From: Campylorhamphus procurvoides
Lineage: Eukaryota; Chordata; Aves; Passeriformes; Dendrocolaptidae
NCBI GenBank assembly: GCA_013396655.1
Contig: WBMV01004888.1
Location: forward strand, 1,426,001 to 1,490,000
Reading direction: 5' to 3'
Length of the DNA: 64,000 bases
Shown: positions 24,701 to 38,400 of the stretch, in pieces
How the letters are laid out: the number at the start of each line of letters is the position of its first letter
Numbering within the stretch: position 1 is the first letter of the stretch
Translations under genes and position numbers: made by a program
Notes under the pieces: model-generated
What the model was told of the DNA's origin: nothing
The model's input: the letters and a program-made list of their open reading frames with translations, nothing else
Database searches by the model: none

Positions 24701-25526
24701 TGTGCAAAGAAGGAATAAAAGCTTTCCTATACTTTGCAGGGTGACATGAGGATAAATATACCAAAGACTGCGAGGCTCAGTTAGGGCACAGAGGAAACGA
24801 CAGAGCAAGCTCACTGCACATCAACAAGAGCGTGAGCTGTCAAGCTGGCTTTAGGGCAGAACTGTAAGGATCTAATCTGTGTGCAACATGAGGGAAATAA
24901 TTTGGACCAAGTTACCGTTCATCTGCTGTTCACAACACAACCCAAATTTTAAATTGTACACTCAAATTTGAAGTTGATGTTGTTGGTTTGGGTTTTTTTA
25001 ATTTAGAGGTTAATATTTTTCATATGGTTTCTCTCCATAGAACTGACTCTACAGGCTCAGTGCCCTAACATGCCAGTTTATAGGTACCCCCTAAATGTAA
25101 AACTCATGAAAATGCAGATAGCAGCTGTTTTTCATCTCTGACAGCCAAACCAAGCACAGAATCACTCTCGACTTGCCCCCTGTGTGTCACTGAAATCCTT
25201 CTGCAGGAGTCATCACCAATCTAATTAGAAAAACCTTCTAGCTTCCCTTTGCCTCCCTCATAGCCATATAGAGCAAAGGCACCAGCAGAAGCCTTCAGCT
25301 GGCACAGCTTTGGCAGTAGCAGCTGTTTTCAATGCCCATTGATTGAAGTTTCCCTTCTGCTGAGGCCAGGCAACACACCCATCTCTTCAAATGCATCCAG
25401 GCCTGGGGTCTTCAATAGCCCTTGGAGGTCTCGGAACAATGAATGCAGGAGAGACTACGATGAGATGCAGGAACTTTCCTACCTTGCAATACACTTTTAC
25501 AGATTTGTTCTTACTCTTCTTCCCAG
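18800..25526. other. Unique non-coding sequence
   Basis: No gene or transposon is recognised. A perfect 9-bp inverted repeat (gaactcctg at 24305-24313, caggagttc at 24333-24341) with a 19-nt loop lies directly after a TTCCAGAA word. T-rich runs occur near 20865-20888 and 24670-24684. Confidence 0.55.
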
Positions 25527-25590
25527 GAATTACAGGTTGGTGGGTTTTTGGAGTACTTGCAGGTTGGGAGTGTTTCTGTTGTCTCTCAAG
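25527..25590 (+). other. Exon-like island, 64 nt (unproven)
   Basis: A near-ideal acceptor (ttgttcttactcttcttccc, then ag) precedes 64 nt closed by CAAG before gtatga. All three frames are open; the first reads ELQVGGFLEYLQVGSVSVVS. Frame openness over 64 nt is weak evidence by itself. No known peptide matches. Confidence 0.15.
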
Positions 25591-25599
25591 GTATGAAGG

Positions 25600-28379
25600 C
25601 AGTTTATTGATGTCACTGGACCTTTGAATCAGGTATGACAAATGCTTCGTGATGTAAAAGCAAATTGCACTGGAGTAGGGAGTAAGATTATATTTGCTAC
25701 TTTAGGCTTTGCGTGTCTTTCTGCACCAGTTTTATTTCATTGACCTCTGCACAGCTGCTCTTGAAGACTTCCCCTATAAGGAAGAGAATTAATCTCTCTT
25801 TTGAGCTTTGCAATACCTAAGAGATTGAGAAGCTAAACTGGAAATTTTCAATATCAATTACGCCTTTACTGCTGAAATACATCTGCCTGTGAATAGTCAT
25901 GGGTTTTTTACTGCTAATAGGAAAAGAATCTCTTGCAGTTGTTAATTAACACTGCTCCAGATTTATCATTATTTCAACAGGATAGCTCTGGGATGGGTTT
26001 AACCCCTTGTTTTTCTGGAAGCGGTTTAAATGACTTAGCCTTGTTCAAATGTGTAGGATGAATTGTTGACTGGGATGTTTCAAAGGATAGGCCTGTTGGT
26101 GGCATCTGCTGCCCCAGTGCCACTGAAATCCAATATGATTTTGGCATGACTCATCCCTGAGGTCAAACTCTGATTATTGCAGTAATGGGCAGCAATTACC
26201 AGGTTCACACAAAGTTGCAGAGGTCTATCATCTGAGAGTCTTGATTGCCCAGAGCAAGAATGAATTGCATTTTTTGACCCATTAGTGATCTTCAATTTTA
26301 TGCAAAGTATTGCTGCTTAATTCACTTATTGAGGTTAATATTGAAGAGCTTTGCTTACTTTGAATACTCTTCCTCTTATCATTTGCAATTAACAATGATG
26401 CAGTAGGGAGAACTGAAAGATCAATAAAGTCTCTCTTATCTTGTACTATCCACCTTGTCAGGTGAATTTCTATTCTCTTAGAAGGCCACACTGATGGGTT
26501 CATTCTAGAGGTGGATTTCTGTGAAACTGCTTGGCAACTTTCCACCACTTGTATGTCAGACTTGATCACTAATTTCTACCTCTGTCAAAGGTTAATAGAG
26601 GACTGTTATGTGTGTAATCATGTCTCACTGAGGAAAGGGGTCAAACAGATTTATAGGGATGAATCTCTATTGATTGCCAGGAGTATTTAAAATAATTGGA
26701 CTCAAGCAATCAGATGAGCCAATTATGATTATGAGATGAGTCTATAAGGGGTAACATACATGCTTAATGTAGACTACATCTAATCCAGCTTCCTTTTGTC
26801 TTGACACACTGAATTTTTGCTCATTTTCTTATTAAAGCTGAGATTAATGGAACCAGTTTTAGGCATCAGTATATAAAATTTACTAGAAATTCATAATATG
26901 CATCTTCCAGTGAATGCATAAGGAAATAGCCCTCCACCTATGAATGTGGGAATAAACTGGTTGCTACAAACTAGACATTAATGAGGTCAGTCTATCACAG
27001 AAAGAATACAGTTACCTCTGAGATGCAAGGACAGGAGAATGAGATTCATGTTCTGTGGGTAATTAGAGGGTCAATGAAAACTCCCCAAAACCCAAACAAG
27101 ACCAAACCATTGGAATTATAAACCTAAGTCACAGTAACACAGTGCAGAAATAGTTTTACCAGTTGTAGGGTGGAGACCTGCAGCAATACCAACCTTTAGA
27201 AACCTACATCACACAGAAGGATTCCCACATGTTTTTGCAAGTATTTAGGAATGGTACAAGTGTATTCAGGAGGCAGGAAGACACAAAGCTTTGGAGTTTT
27301 AGCCAGGACGCTGCTTTTATGCTATAGGAAGGAAACTCAAATATATGACTCCAAACTGTTTATATCAGAGAACCCAAAATGCACTATTTTTGAAACCATG
27401 CCATTCTTGCCCTGTTTTCCAAATTCCAGGAGGACCAACTTGCTGTTTCAAACATAAGCCACTCATGACTTCAAATTTCAGTTTAAATTGTGCTGATGCT
27501 GCTGGGAGACATTCAGAGCTACAGTTCTGGGGAAGCAAGCACAAACTTCTTGCTTTGTGTTAGCAAACAACAGAGAAATTCGTCTTGCTAAGACTTTCAA
27601 ACAAGCAGTCAAGCTATTTATTAACAAATCTGCAGGTTTTTTTAGTTGTTCTTGAGAATCTCAAGTTCCCCCTACTTTGCAGATTACACTGGGAAGTATT
27701 TACATTTGTACACTTCTGATAAGCTGCTGCCATTATCATATAGTAAAAAGTGAACACAATGTGTGCCATGACCCAAGACATTACAAACTGAAAAATCTCA
27801 GTTAGTTAAACTAAGGGCAAAATAACATTTTCGGGCATTTTGAGAAATGCTTTAAGGCAAATCAATAATGCAGTGATTTTTGTCCTGTATGTCTCAAAGA
27901 GTGGAAGAATGGTCCTGCAGGGTCAGACACCTGACCCACTATCCCAATTTCAGATGAAATGGGAGAAGATGAAGAACCAGGCTTGCAACTTCCTAGCTAG
28001 TTCTCTAACAGCTAAGACCAAAAGCCAGAACTTTGTTCGAGATGTCCAGGCCTAACAGCCCATACCTTGATGGTAGTTAGTGCCATAGGACAAAAGCTGG
28101 GTTGTTGTCCATGTGTATTTCAAGGATTTGCTTTCATTACTGAGAGAAGTTTCCTTTCAAAAAAATAAAAGGTAGAAAAAGCTCACAAACCTGCATATGA
28201 GCTGGACTCCAAGTTCACTGCTATCAAGATAAAGACAGTGTGAAGCAAAGTTTGGCTTTTGAGTCAGAAAAGAAGAGCAAGCTGCTGTTGTATTTTTAAA
28301 TTACCATAATCAGTCCAGCTAGTATAATTTGGAGGTGAGTAGTTCACTTATTCCTGCCATCCAAGCACTCTTTCCATAG
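25600..28379. other. Unique non-coding sequence, AT-rich
   Basis: Nothing gene-like was found. The interval 26283-26400 contains an octamer-like ttatgcaaag and several TAAT cores, and 26700-26760 a similar cluster. Both could be regulatory but lack independent support. Confidence 0.5.
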
Positions 28380-28438
28380 TCCAGACCCACACAGTTAATT
28401 TTAACATGCCATCCTTTCAAACACATGGCTCATCAAAG
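28380..28438 (+). other. Exon-like island, 59 nt (unproven)
   Basis: The acceptor is strong (a pyrimidine tract ending aagcactctttccatag) and the donor is CAAAG before gtaacc. The first frame is open: SRPTQLILTCHPFKHMAHQ. No known protein is recognised. Nearby upstream, at 28335, is another donor-like gtgagt without a good acceptor. Confidence 0.14.
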
Positions 28439-28439
28439 G

Positions 28440-31171
28440 TAACCGCAGCAACCACAGGCTGCAAGCATGGGCTGTGATAATCTGCTTCAGGTACTGAAAA
28501 GGTTAAGGCTGTTGACACTTTAATGTTATTAATTAGGTTTTAAAAACCTTATTATGCTGGAAAGCAGAGGTAGAAAGTTGCCACATCTACTAGCATGGTT
28601 ATTTAAGCTCTGCTGTGGATTCAGAAAGTTTGCAATTTACCCTGAGTTGGCTTCACAGTCAGAAACGCTGTCTTTAAGTGAAAGTTTCAATGCTGCTACA
28701 GCTGGGATGTCTGTGAAGAGATCTCAAAAATGTCCAGAATTCCTACATGCACAACCCCTGATTTTCACCAGCTCTGCGCTCCCTCTTAGAAACAATTATA
28801 AAAGCTACAATGGGATAGGGAAAACTACATTTTTAAAAATCTGCTTCTCTCTCCCTTCTGTGGATTGCAAAACGTTTTACCATCATTTAAAAACTACCTT
28901 GTTCATATGGTAAAGTTTTCAGTTCTTGGTTTACAGGAGGCTGAATAAAGGAGAGTGGGATGGGGGGACTCTTCCCATCCTCACGCAGATCCTCTTTACC
29001 CCTTTTCAGCCCTGTTGGCAGTGCACTGCTGGGAAGAACTGAAAGCCTTCACTGATAGTTTCTCAGTGAAAGCAGTTTTCTTGCACAATATTTCAAGTTT
29101 TTGTCTGAGAAACAGTTTATGCCATACCTGCACTGACAATTAGAAATTGATTTTCAAATCACCCACAAGCAGGGACTTGCCAACCCTCATTAACGTGGCT
29201 TTTCACAGCACTGGGCTTCAGGGTGGCTTGTTCACCCCCATGCTCTGCCACCATCCTCTTGTGTTGTCTTTGGAGCTAATGAGGGAGAGAGGCTTGAGGG
29301 TTACAGGGCTTAAGTCCACCAAGTCAGCTGACAGGTACCTTGCAATGCCCTTTTCTTCCTGCAATGCTATGCATAAAGGGAGATGCAGGGGAGATGTGCT
29401 GTGCACGAACTGGTTTCCTGAGGACCCTGTACAGAAGAGCCTGGGATGTGACCTAGTGCTGTGCTGAAGCGGAGACCTTGCTGTGAGGAAAGGTGAGCCG
29501 AAGCTTTGCTATGGTTCTCTGTGCTTGCAAAAATGCCTTTGGAAAGCACCTGTGGTTTGGGTTGGCAAGTCAGTAAGCATTTCTTGATTAAGCAAAACCC
29601 CTTTACTTCATTCACAGAACGGTTCGTTACGGAAGGATAGGGTTAAGTGGCTATTGAACTGAATGAGGACCATGAGACACTTTCCTCTGCTTTGTATTAA
29701 GAGATTAGCGATTTAAATCATGCCATGGCCATTTGTTTTATTACTTCAGGGCTGGTCAAAGTTATCTTCTCCAGAAGCCAATTTTCCTAGGAAAAACTAC
29801 TTTTCTACTTTTGCCTAAGGACAATCTCAAGAAAAGCTATGTCACACATTTGAGGGAATTTTAAGCAAAAGAGTATGGTAAGCAAGGGAAGAGGGGGAAC
29901 CTCATGACTTTTTTTAAAAAAAAAGAAAAATATATCCCTTCTTTCTCCCTTTGAAATAATGGTTTAAAAAAAATAAAATTTATTCTGAAAGTTATCCCAT
30001 AAAAGGCCTCAGTTCCTCTGAAACACCCACAGAGCTTTCATAAGTGTGTGCTACCCCTCATCCCTAGTGCAGGTGCTCAGCGGACCCCTTGTAGGGCAGG
30101 ACCTCTACCTGCTCAGTGTTGTTCAAAAGCAGAATAAAAGGACAGTCTCTGCAGCAATGAGTTTAAATCCCGCACCTCTGGTCTTAATCTTGCTTGGTAT
30201 TTTGAGTCCTGCAGCAGAATTCATGACGTGGGTGCTGTCAACTTGCTGCTGTTGAGAGCTCTCTGCAGTAGGCAGGCTTTCCTTCACAATGCTGTATTAA
30301 TTGCTATTATGTTTTGCTTTCTGGTTGTGGCATGTCAGTAATCTGCCACTTACAAATGTCTACTCCCTAGGGAGAAAATAAATCACGTGTATTTTTTGGA
30401 ACCAACGCTGCTTCAATACCTAGGAAATTCATTTGGTAATAATATTGGCTGTAATCCTCCTGAGAGAAATTAATTATAAACATGTAGCAAGGTAATCAGG
30501 AAACTGCTCTTGCTGTGACATTGAGCAAAGAACACCAAAGCAAGCGGAAAGGTTGAATTGAATTAAAAGCAAAGCATATAATGTTTCCAGGGGCCAGATG
30601 GTATACAATGCAGGGATAGGTAAAGGAGGGCTGGTTTGGGCAAAATTAGGAATTATAGCATGACATTGTTATAGCATGACTGCTGATGTGCCAGTCCAAA
30701 GGTACAGACTGATTCTGATAAAGTAGTGAATGTTGCTCTGGAGTTAGTATGTACATGTGCCTAAATGTCTGTGGCTGCTTGTAAGGAAAAATTATCCTGC
30801 ATTAATGAGTGGGAGCAACACATTTTGAGAGTTAAAATAGTGTCCTCATCAGCAATAATGTGTTATTGCATTGCCTGTTTTGTATGGCTGCCTCCTTGCT
30901 CTCATCTTTCCATTCATCTCTGGAACATCAGAGATCTCCCTCCACTCCTACCATCTTCTCTTTGCTTCTGTCCTCAAGCTTTCCCTCACAGGTAGTTTTG
31001 CCTTCTCTTTGGCATTCCTCACACAACATTTCACAGCATGTAAGACCAATTTATTCAGCACTAGAGCACAAATGAATGTGGTTTTGTTAAGGCAGTTTCA
31101 TATGTGGCCAAAGAAAAAAAATCTTCTTTTATCAGTGTTCCTTTATTTTGTTTGGGTTTTTTTATTAGCAG
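28440..31171. other. Unique non-coding sequence
   Basis: No gene is recognised. A strong donor (AAAG before gtgagc, at 29492) and an acceptor (ggcttttcacag, near 29209) bound about 280 nt. All three frames have stops there, so any transcript through it would be non-coding. A T-run/A-run inverted pair lies at 29910-29928. Confidence 0.5.
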
Positions 31172-31220
31172 GAAGTGCCTAGAATGTTAGAGGTATGTCC
31201 ATATTTAGTGGATTAAAGAG
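31172..31220 (+). other. Microexon-like island with two donors (unproven)
   Basis: An excellent acceptor (tttgggtttttttattagcag) is followed by two alternative donors. GAG before gtatgt gives a 21-nt segment, open in the first frame as EVPRMLE. GAG before gtaaga gives 49 nt, whose first frame stops four codons from... the end at TAA. The acceptor's pyrimidine tract belongs to a G/T-rich simple word that recurs in the window, so chance is a serious alternative. Confidence 0.14.
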
Positions 31221-31224
31221 GTAA

Positions 31225-34200
31225 GAATGAGGGAGGTATTTAAAAGTATAGGAGAAATGCAGCTTATCCCTTGACACATTTACCCTTCACCCAGCCACCC
31301 AAGCCCAAGGTATGGATATTGGTGTTAAACAGCACCACTGTTAAAGGGACACTTTATAGCCTGAGAAAGTGAGAGATACAAGAGTCACTAGAAAGTATAG
31401 GGAGGAAATCAGAGCCGCAAGTGTTAGCTTGGTTTATTCACCCTGGAAACCCCCTGCTCCCCACTGGGGCAAGGCTGGGGGGATAGAGGCTGCAACTGGT
31501 TTTGGTTCAGCCTCCACATAGCTGTAAATATCCTCTGAATTCACCAAACCTCTTTCAAAGGGCTGTAATATTCACCTTCAAGTAGTTACTGCAACTGACC
31601 TAAGTTGCTTTCTGCAACGTTTAAGCCCTCAAAGCTTCCAATTCTGGTTTCATAGCTATTGTCTAGCTATTCTTGCCCTTATCTTTGTGACTCTTCTTTT
31701 GTCTCTTTCTGTTCCCTCTCACCTCTGGGCAATTGCATCTGTTATTTTAAAATAACTTTTTTTTATATATTCTGAAGTATATAGGAGAGAGAAAAACAGT
31801 TCAAAGAGAAGCAAGGAATACCAAAATCAAGATACTTCCACTGTCTTTCAAGCAATGACAACATTGCCATTTTTTTCCCTTTTTTTTCTAAGAGATTAAA
31901 GCTGAAAGCACTGATGGTGCAAAGACTTGCGTATGTTTAGCTTTCTCAAGTAGTCACATCAACATAATTTGGATCATTTCCACTCAGCTATTTGTGTTGC
32001 TTTTAAATAGATCATTGTCCTTTGGAAAAAATCATCCCATCTTGCACAGTTCATTCTTCTAGCTATGTGTATAAGAGGTTCCATTTTTCCTTTGAAATAT
32101 ATTGTGGAATCAAAATTCAAGGCTGAAATCCTTCAAGAAATGTAATTTGCCATGGTTGAATGGCTGGCTTCTAATAAGATGACTCCTTTCATGTCTGAGG
32201 TCAGTAACTTGGTAACATATGCCATCTCTGATCTCCAGAAAATACCTAATGGCCATGCTCCTCAGAGGCTGGAAAAACCCAAGGTCTATATTCAAGGTAC
32301 AAGAGTAAAAAATTTGCCACCGATGTTCAAGATGCTGGTCTCTGTCTTTTAAATTAGTGGAGTCCACAGATTGCCAGGTCTCCCTGAAGGTCTGACACTG
32401 TCCATTCCTCTCTATTTAGAAAGGCCCGGATGTGAAGAAATCCTCTGCACAGTTGCACCCTCCTTCTTTGCTTTAGCTCCAAGTTTTAGAAAAGGGCCAA
32501 AGCCCTCCAGGCATCTGGCATGCTAATGGGGAGGAAACACTATTGGAAGAGAGAACCAGAACATGCCAGGATGTTGGTGGGTTCATTATTATTAGTTTTG
32601 TATCCCCATGAGCATGCTTCCAATGAATACTTGATAAAGCCTGAGAAGGTCACTACAGCTTGTTTACTCTCCATATGGCATTTCTGCATGTCCCTGCTCT
32701 CTCTCTCTCTGTATGTGATTTTTATCCTTTAGCCCATGGCACTCATCCAGATCCCCCTTTTCCCCTGCCTGATTTATTCATGGGCAGGGGAATAAAAGGA
32801 AGTGTTCTTTATTATTCATCGCAGGTGAAAAACTGTATGTACTCTGAGCAAACCTGAGGGGAAGCTTTCTTATGTTTTGTGTTTGTGTGTATGAGTCATT
32901 ATGCAAAGCCAATTACTCAGGAATGGGTCTCTGAACACCCTAGATGGCCTGTTTGCTCTTCAGTGGGTTTTGCCAGTTTAGGCACATGAGTTGAGTTAGA
33001 CTGGCAACCCTCTCAAGGAGAAGTAAGCTTATTCAGCAGGGAGTCACTAGCCAGCACAGATTAAAGCGGTTGCCTGGATGGAGTGTGTTAAGCTTGCAAA
33101 GTGAGGTTTTGATGGGATAATTGCCTCTGTGTTTGCTTTTGGCTGGAAAAAACTGGCTGTGTTCAACTTTTTCTGTGCTATGCAAACCAAGCCGAGATAG
33201 TTTTAATAATGGGTGAGGTGAAACAGCTCTGGCCTGTGATCTATGGTGGATGAAAGCTGGTGACTTTGGGACATGGCAGCCCTCAGAGGCTCCTGGCCTT
33301 GGAGCAAAGTGGGCTGAAAGGTTTATGCCCCTGCAGCACCCTTGCTTCAGCCAAGGGCCTGGTGAAGCAGCTGATGTCTCTGTGAGGTGGATTTGTGTTG
33401 CCAGTGTGACTGATGGGATGGCACAGCTCTTCCTCTGACATCGCATGTTGGTTTGGCAGGCTGAAGCAAAGGGGCCTTGTCTTGGATATTGCAATCTTGT
33501 TCAGTTTTTTGCCATGGCTTGACAGCCCTTTATACACATTAAGTAATTTTCATTACTAATAAGAAAAAATATTTTGGTATTCCTTATATAAGTTAGGAGG
33601 CACAAGCAGAGTGTGATGATTCACACCAGACAAATGAGTCATTCTTCTGTCATTAAAAATCCCTTGCCTTTTGATGCAGCTGAAGAACACAACACCGATT
33701 TAATGGAAACCATTTCAGTATTTCATTGTCCTGTCAGAGATGAACATCTTGGAAACTTCTGGAATATACAAAGTCCTGCTGTCTATCAAGTGCTCCCAGG
33801 CTAGTCATGGTGCCAGTCTTGTTCTTTGCTTCCATCTGGTTACCTGCACAAGTTAACAAAGGCAAGAAAACCATTTTTTTTCTGTCTTGGGAGTTGTGGT
33901 CCAGAGTTGATCAATTGGCTGATGCCCACCTAGGCTGCATGGTAAATGTCTGCATTAAAAATTAGGAACAGGTTTATGTTAGCTAATAGGAGAGCAGAGG
34001 AGAGCTTTCCTCTTTAAACTAGGTGTAACCACATCTGAATCTCTTATAAATGTTTTGACACAAGCTTTCTGGAGAAGCATGATGTGCTAGTACAGTGCTC
34101 GGAACACTGCAGTGGACACGCATGAAATGTCACTGCAACACCAATACCAGCTACTGCCATGAATAACCCTGGGGGCTACAGAGATGAGAGAAATCATTTT

Positions 34201-35022
34201 GTGATTACAGCTGTTTTTTTTCTCCCCATAATCAGGTGTGTAAGGCAGAAGTATGGACTCTTAATAAACTGTGATAGTTTTAATAAATTTAAGCATGCTC
34301 AGTAGATTTCCCGTAAGGGAATTACTCACAAGGAATAAAGATGATTAATGTGAGAATTTAGCCGGACAAAACAGATGGTGCAGCAAAGCGTTTCATGTGT
34401 TTCAAAACTGCTCTTATTTGGTGCTAATGAAGAAACTGCGATCTCCTTGTGTGTTAACTCTCCACTGTTTCTGCAGCATCCTTTTGATCCCTGTTCTCTG
34501 CCTTACTCCCTCTCTCTAGGAACAGTGCCGTCCCCAGAGCATTTCAGCTACTGTATGACAACTAGCTGAGTAAAAGCAAGATAGTCTGTAGTTTTTAATC
34601 AACACAACTGCTGGTGTGCAGAAATTGTGACCTTTCTTGTCTCTGCTAACTTGATAGAGATTTTGGCCAAGTACTAAAACCAATGTGCCTTTCTTCTAAG
34701 GAGCACACTAGTAGAGGCGTGTAATGTTAGAATTTTTTCCAGTTAATAAGGTCTCATACATGTGGCTTCCCTTAACCACCCCTGCTTGCAGGATGTCACT
34801 GATGGGGTAGCAGCGATGGGGACCAGCATCCCTGTGCCAGATATACATAAGACAGTTCAAAAGTGAGGATGGGGGTAACAGCTGCTCTCTAAAATCAAGC
34901 TTTCCTGGATGCCTAAGAGGATCTTCGTCTGTTATTCCCTGCATTAAGTCCTCTGTTCCTGGTGTCAATACGAGTCTTGTTATAACTTTATAATAGAGCT
35001 GGCTTCTGTCCATGCCTGCTGT
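31225..35022. other. Unique non-coding sequence
   Basis: The 153-codon open frame on the minus strand (33033-33494) has no recognisable domain and looks like chance. A (CT)n run lies at 32698-32710. The stretch 34225-34390 is AT-rich with a short ttcccgtaagggaa inverted repeat and TAAT cores, a possible but unsupported regulatory element. Confidence 0.5.
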
Positions 35023-35424
35023 CTAAAAGAACTGCAGTGATGGCCCTGTGGGCCAGCCCCTAAATGCCCTGCCAGCTCCTGCAGCTGACTCCCAGTTTGG
35101 CCCCAGTATCTCTGCCAAGCCCCGGGCACAGAGGTGGATGTTGCCCTGTGCACTGTGACAGGCTAAAGTAATCCCACCACTCCCTTCTCCTGCCCTGGGA
35201 AATCCTGGTTGTCCTCTTCCACTACTGTCTAAATTGGAGCTAAGCTGAAAGAAGGCGACACCAGCAGGATCTCTTCTGCTTCCTGACAAAATGGCACCAT
35301 GAGAAGAGCTGTGCTGTGGGCTAAAGAGGCAACTCGAAGGGCGGAGTACCCTCAGTGGATTTGGCTGGTCAAAATGACCTTTGGGTCTCCACATCATTGA
35401 CCTGACACAATCTAGATGATACAA
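35023..35424 (-). other. GC-richer patch with 133-codon open frame
   Basis: This interval is visibly richer in GC than its surroundings and carries a 133-codon open frame on the minus strand, rich in Gly, Ser, Pro and Arg. CpG dinucleotides are few, so it is not a CpG island. Composition explains the open frame, and no protein family is recognised. Confidence 0.2.
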
Positions 35425-35429
35425 ACAAG

Positions 35430-38400
35430 CATTTATTGATTTTTATGTATGTGGGGTGCTTGGACGTGCTTGCTCTTTGAGAAGGAAGTAAAGAATTTTA
35501 TCAGTGGCTTCAATAGGAATCAGGAGAGCAGTGAGAAGTAAGTGCCTTTGAAAAACCCTACCTTCAGTTTTCTTTTTAATGCTAACATAGAAGAGATGTA
35601 CCTCCTGTGTCAGCTAGAGTTTTGTGAAGGATGAAAGATGATACTGAGATCAGATGTTGGGGTTTGTAATGACTCGGTGTTGTTTTCTTTCTTTCCACAC
35701 AATCACTCATTGCGAGTTGTCCACACTGGAGAGCAATTAAATTTTTTCCTCAAGTTCATGCTTTAATACTGAACTAAATAAAAAACCAATTAAGTATCAG
35801 ATGACTGTGACAAAGCTAGATTTTTTTTATTCTGACCAATGTTTGAACACTAGAAAAAATTGTTAGAGAAGAATTATTCAATTCCAAAGTGTCCTCATTT
35901 CTAGTATTTAATTAAGTGATGTTCTAAATGATAGCATATCTTTACAGCAGAATAGGGTAGGGGGAAAAAAGCTTTCCTTCACTCACTGCCTTGAACATCT
36001 CTGCTAATTAGAAGAACAGTACTTTTGTACAGCAAGTATTATCTTGTTCTGTAGAAACTTCCTTTTCTTATTTCTGGTGAGAAGAGAGAAATATCTGACT
36101 AAACAGGGAGGAATACTCAGGATCTACTGTTTGTTTTGATTCACAAGGCATTGGTCCAACCTCAACTCAATCCAGATGCTCTGTCTCTGAGCATTTCATC
36201 ATAGGCACCAGGGTTTCCTAATGCAACGATGTCCAAAGAGTGTTGCTATGTGAGAATTTTTTGGGGATTGTGTTTATTTGGGGGTTTTTTTGTGGGTGTT
36301 TTAAAGCTCTATTGGATGACAATAACACTGGGCAGAGGCGGTAAAAGGGAGCTCAGAGTCACTTGTGATGGATCACAGGTAATAGGATCACCTCTTAGAC
36401 ATTAACTTGGACCTGCAGGCAATTCAGGCAGTTGCTGGAATAGCTGACAGTGGTTCATCTATCTGCTGTTTGGTTTAATCACTTGTGTAAGACTCCCCAA
36501 CCTTATCATGAAATTTTGCGTGACTTGATTACATTAATGAACAAGCCTTGCCTGCAGCTGTTAGTCATCAAGAGGACACTCAGCCTCATGTTACCCCCTT
36601 ATGTGCTCTTGATATCTTTTCTGCAGATACTACATGTTTCCTTTAATCAGCAAGACAATTTCCTCTAAATGTCACTTGGTCAGATGAGATTCCTCCGTGT
36701 GAATAACCAGTGAGAGCTGACGTTGTTGTTCAGGCAGGAAGCAAAGGGGTGTGGGGATGTTCTCTGCAGCTTCTTTCTGGCAGGGAGGGAAGAGGGCCCA
36801 GACTCTGAGAACCCCAGCAGTTGCTGATGGAAGAAGAGAGGAGAGTTTTGGCAAGAAGATGGGGAGATGATGGAGGTGACGGTGATGTTGCTTTTCGCAT
36901 TAGAACTGCATAAACATGCCTAGCTGAGATTTCTGCAGAAGTTTTGCAGTGGGTCACATCTAACCAGGTTCCTCCTGACTTAGGATTTCTGTCTAGCAGG
37001 AAAAACCACATATTTTTTCAGGCTATTCCCATTTCAGGACTGACTTTAAAATGACTTGCAAAGGAAGGAAAAGACAATAGTCTTGTTTCCTTGATTTTTA
37101 GGGAGAACTGATTCTCTTAAGTATTTCCTTAGGTTGCCATCCCTACTTTTATCCCAAAAAATGTTTGTCAAGGTCATCCAGAATTGTTGTCAAACTGAAG
37201 TCTGAAGAAATAGTAATAATAAAAGGGACTATGCAAACAATAATCGTTCTTCACTCATAGTTTATGAAAACTTTCTGCTCCATGGTATAAGATTATTTTT
37301 GATTGATTTTTTTAAGTGCTAAGCAGATGTTCCACTGTAATGAGAGGAAACAGAAGTGGAAAACACGGAGGTTCATACTTAAATAAATGAACAGATGCAA
37401 GGAGTGGAAAACAACAAGGTAAACAAATGAATACTTTGAGTAAACAACGTAAAACAAATAGGAAAAAAACCCACAAACAGTCAGCCTGTATCAGGCTGGA
37501 GCTGGTATTAATCAGCTCCCCAAACTTTTCACAGATGGAAATTGAAAATGAAGTCTTCTGGCAATATTCAGTACATCTATATGTGGAAATTCCTGCCACT
37601 GGTTCGGTGCTGTGCTCCTCTTAGAGTCCGGATAAGATTGGTGTAATGTTCACTGCCACCTTCCCACCCCCAAAGCAAACTGAGGGCTGTGGAAGGCAGA
37701 AGATGTGCTCAAGGGTAACCCAGACTCTGTAGGACAATCAGAATAGGGACTCGGGATCTTTCGGGTGCTCTGCCAGTTTCTCCAAAATTGTAGCTTCTCC
37801 GTTAAACTCCTGGACAGGGAAATCCTCTCTAAACCATCTCACCTTTCATCCTAGGAGACATACATTGTATACTCACTATAGACCATAGCAAATAACTCCC
37901 ACCTGTACAGGTTTTCTAGTGTGTACCAGAGGGAAAGACTTGTGCTACAGTCTGCACAGACGGAGATATTGGTATCTATAAATGCTTCTCCTCGGGTGTG
38001 CAGAGGGGCAGGAGAGTGTAGGTGAGATCAGAGAGATGGAGGTGAGGCTTGGCAGTGCAATACGGCAATGGGGTCATCCCTGGGTCATGCACGGCCCATG
38101 AATGAGAGAGGAGGAGAGAGAGAAATGTTGTTTCAAATTGGACAGGAAAGTCTAGATGAAGATCTAGAGGCAGGACAGCCTGCATCTTGCTAGATATTAA
38201 AAGCTCTTCTTGGTCCAAAACACCAAACTTGGGAGTGGGACCGGAAATTTGTTGCAGCCTTTCTTCCCACTCCCTATGTCAGCTGGTGAAAATTGCTTTT
38301 CTTTCCTCTCCAGCATCTGCTTGGTCTTTCCTTTTGTCTCTGCTTAATTGTGTATCTGCACAGAAAGGAGCTAGACTTAAGGCTTTTTTGGGTCTGCTTT

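Noticed and set aside
33033..33494. 153-codon open frame on the minus strand
   Set aside because: Composition follows local GC content, with no splice context and no recognisable family.
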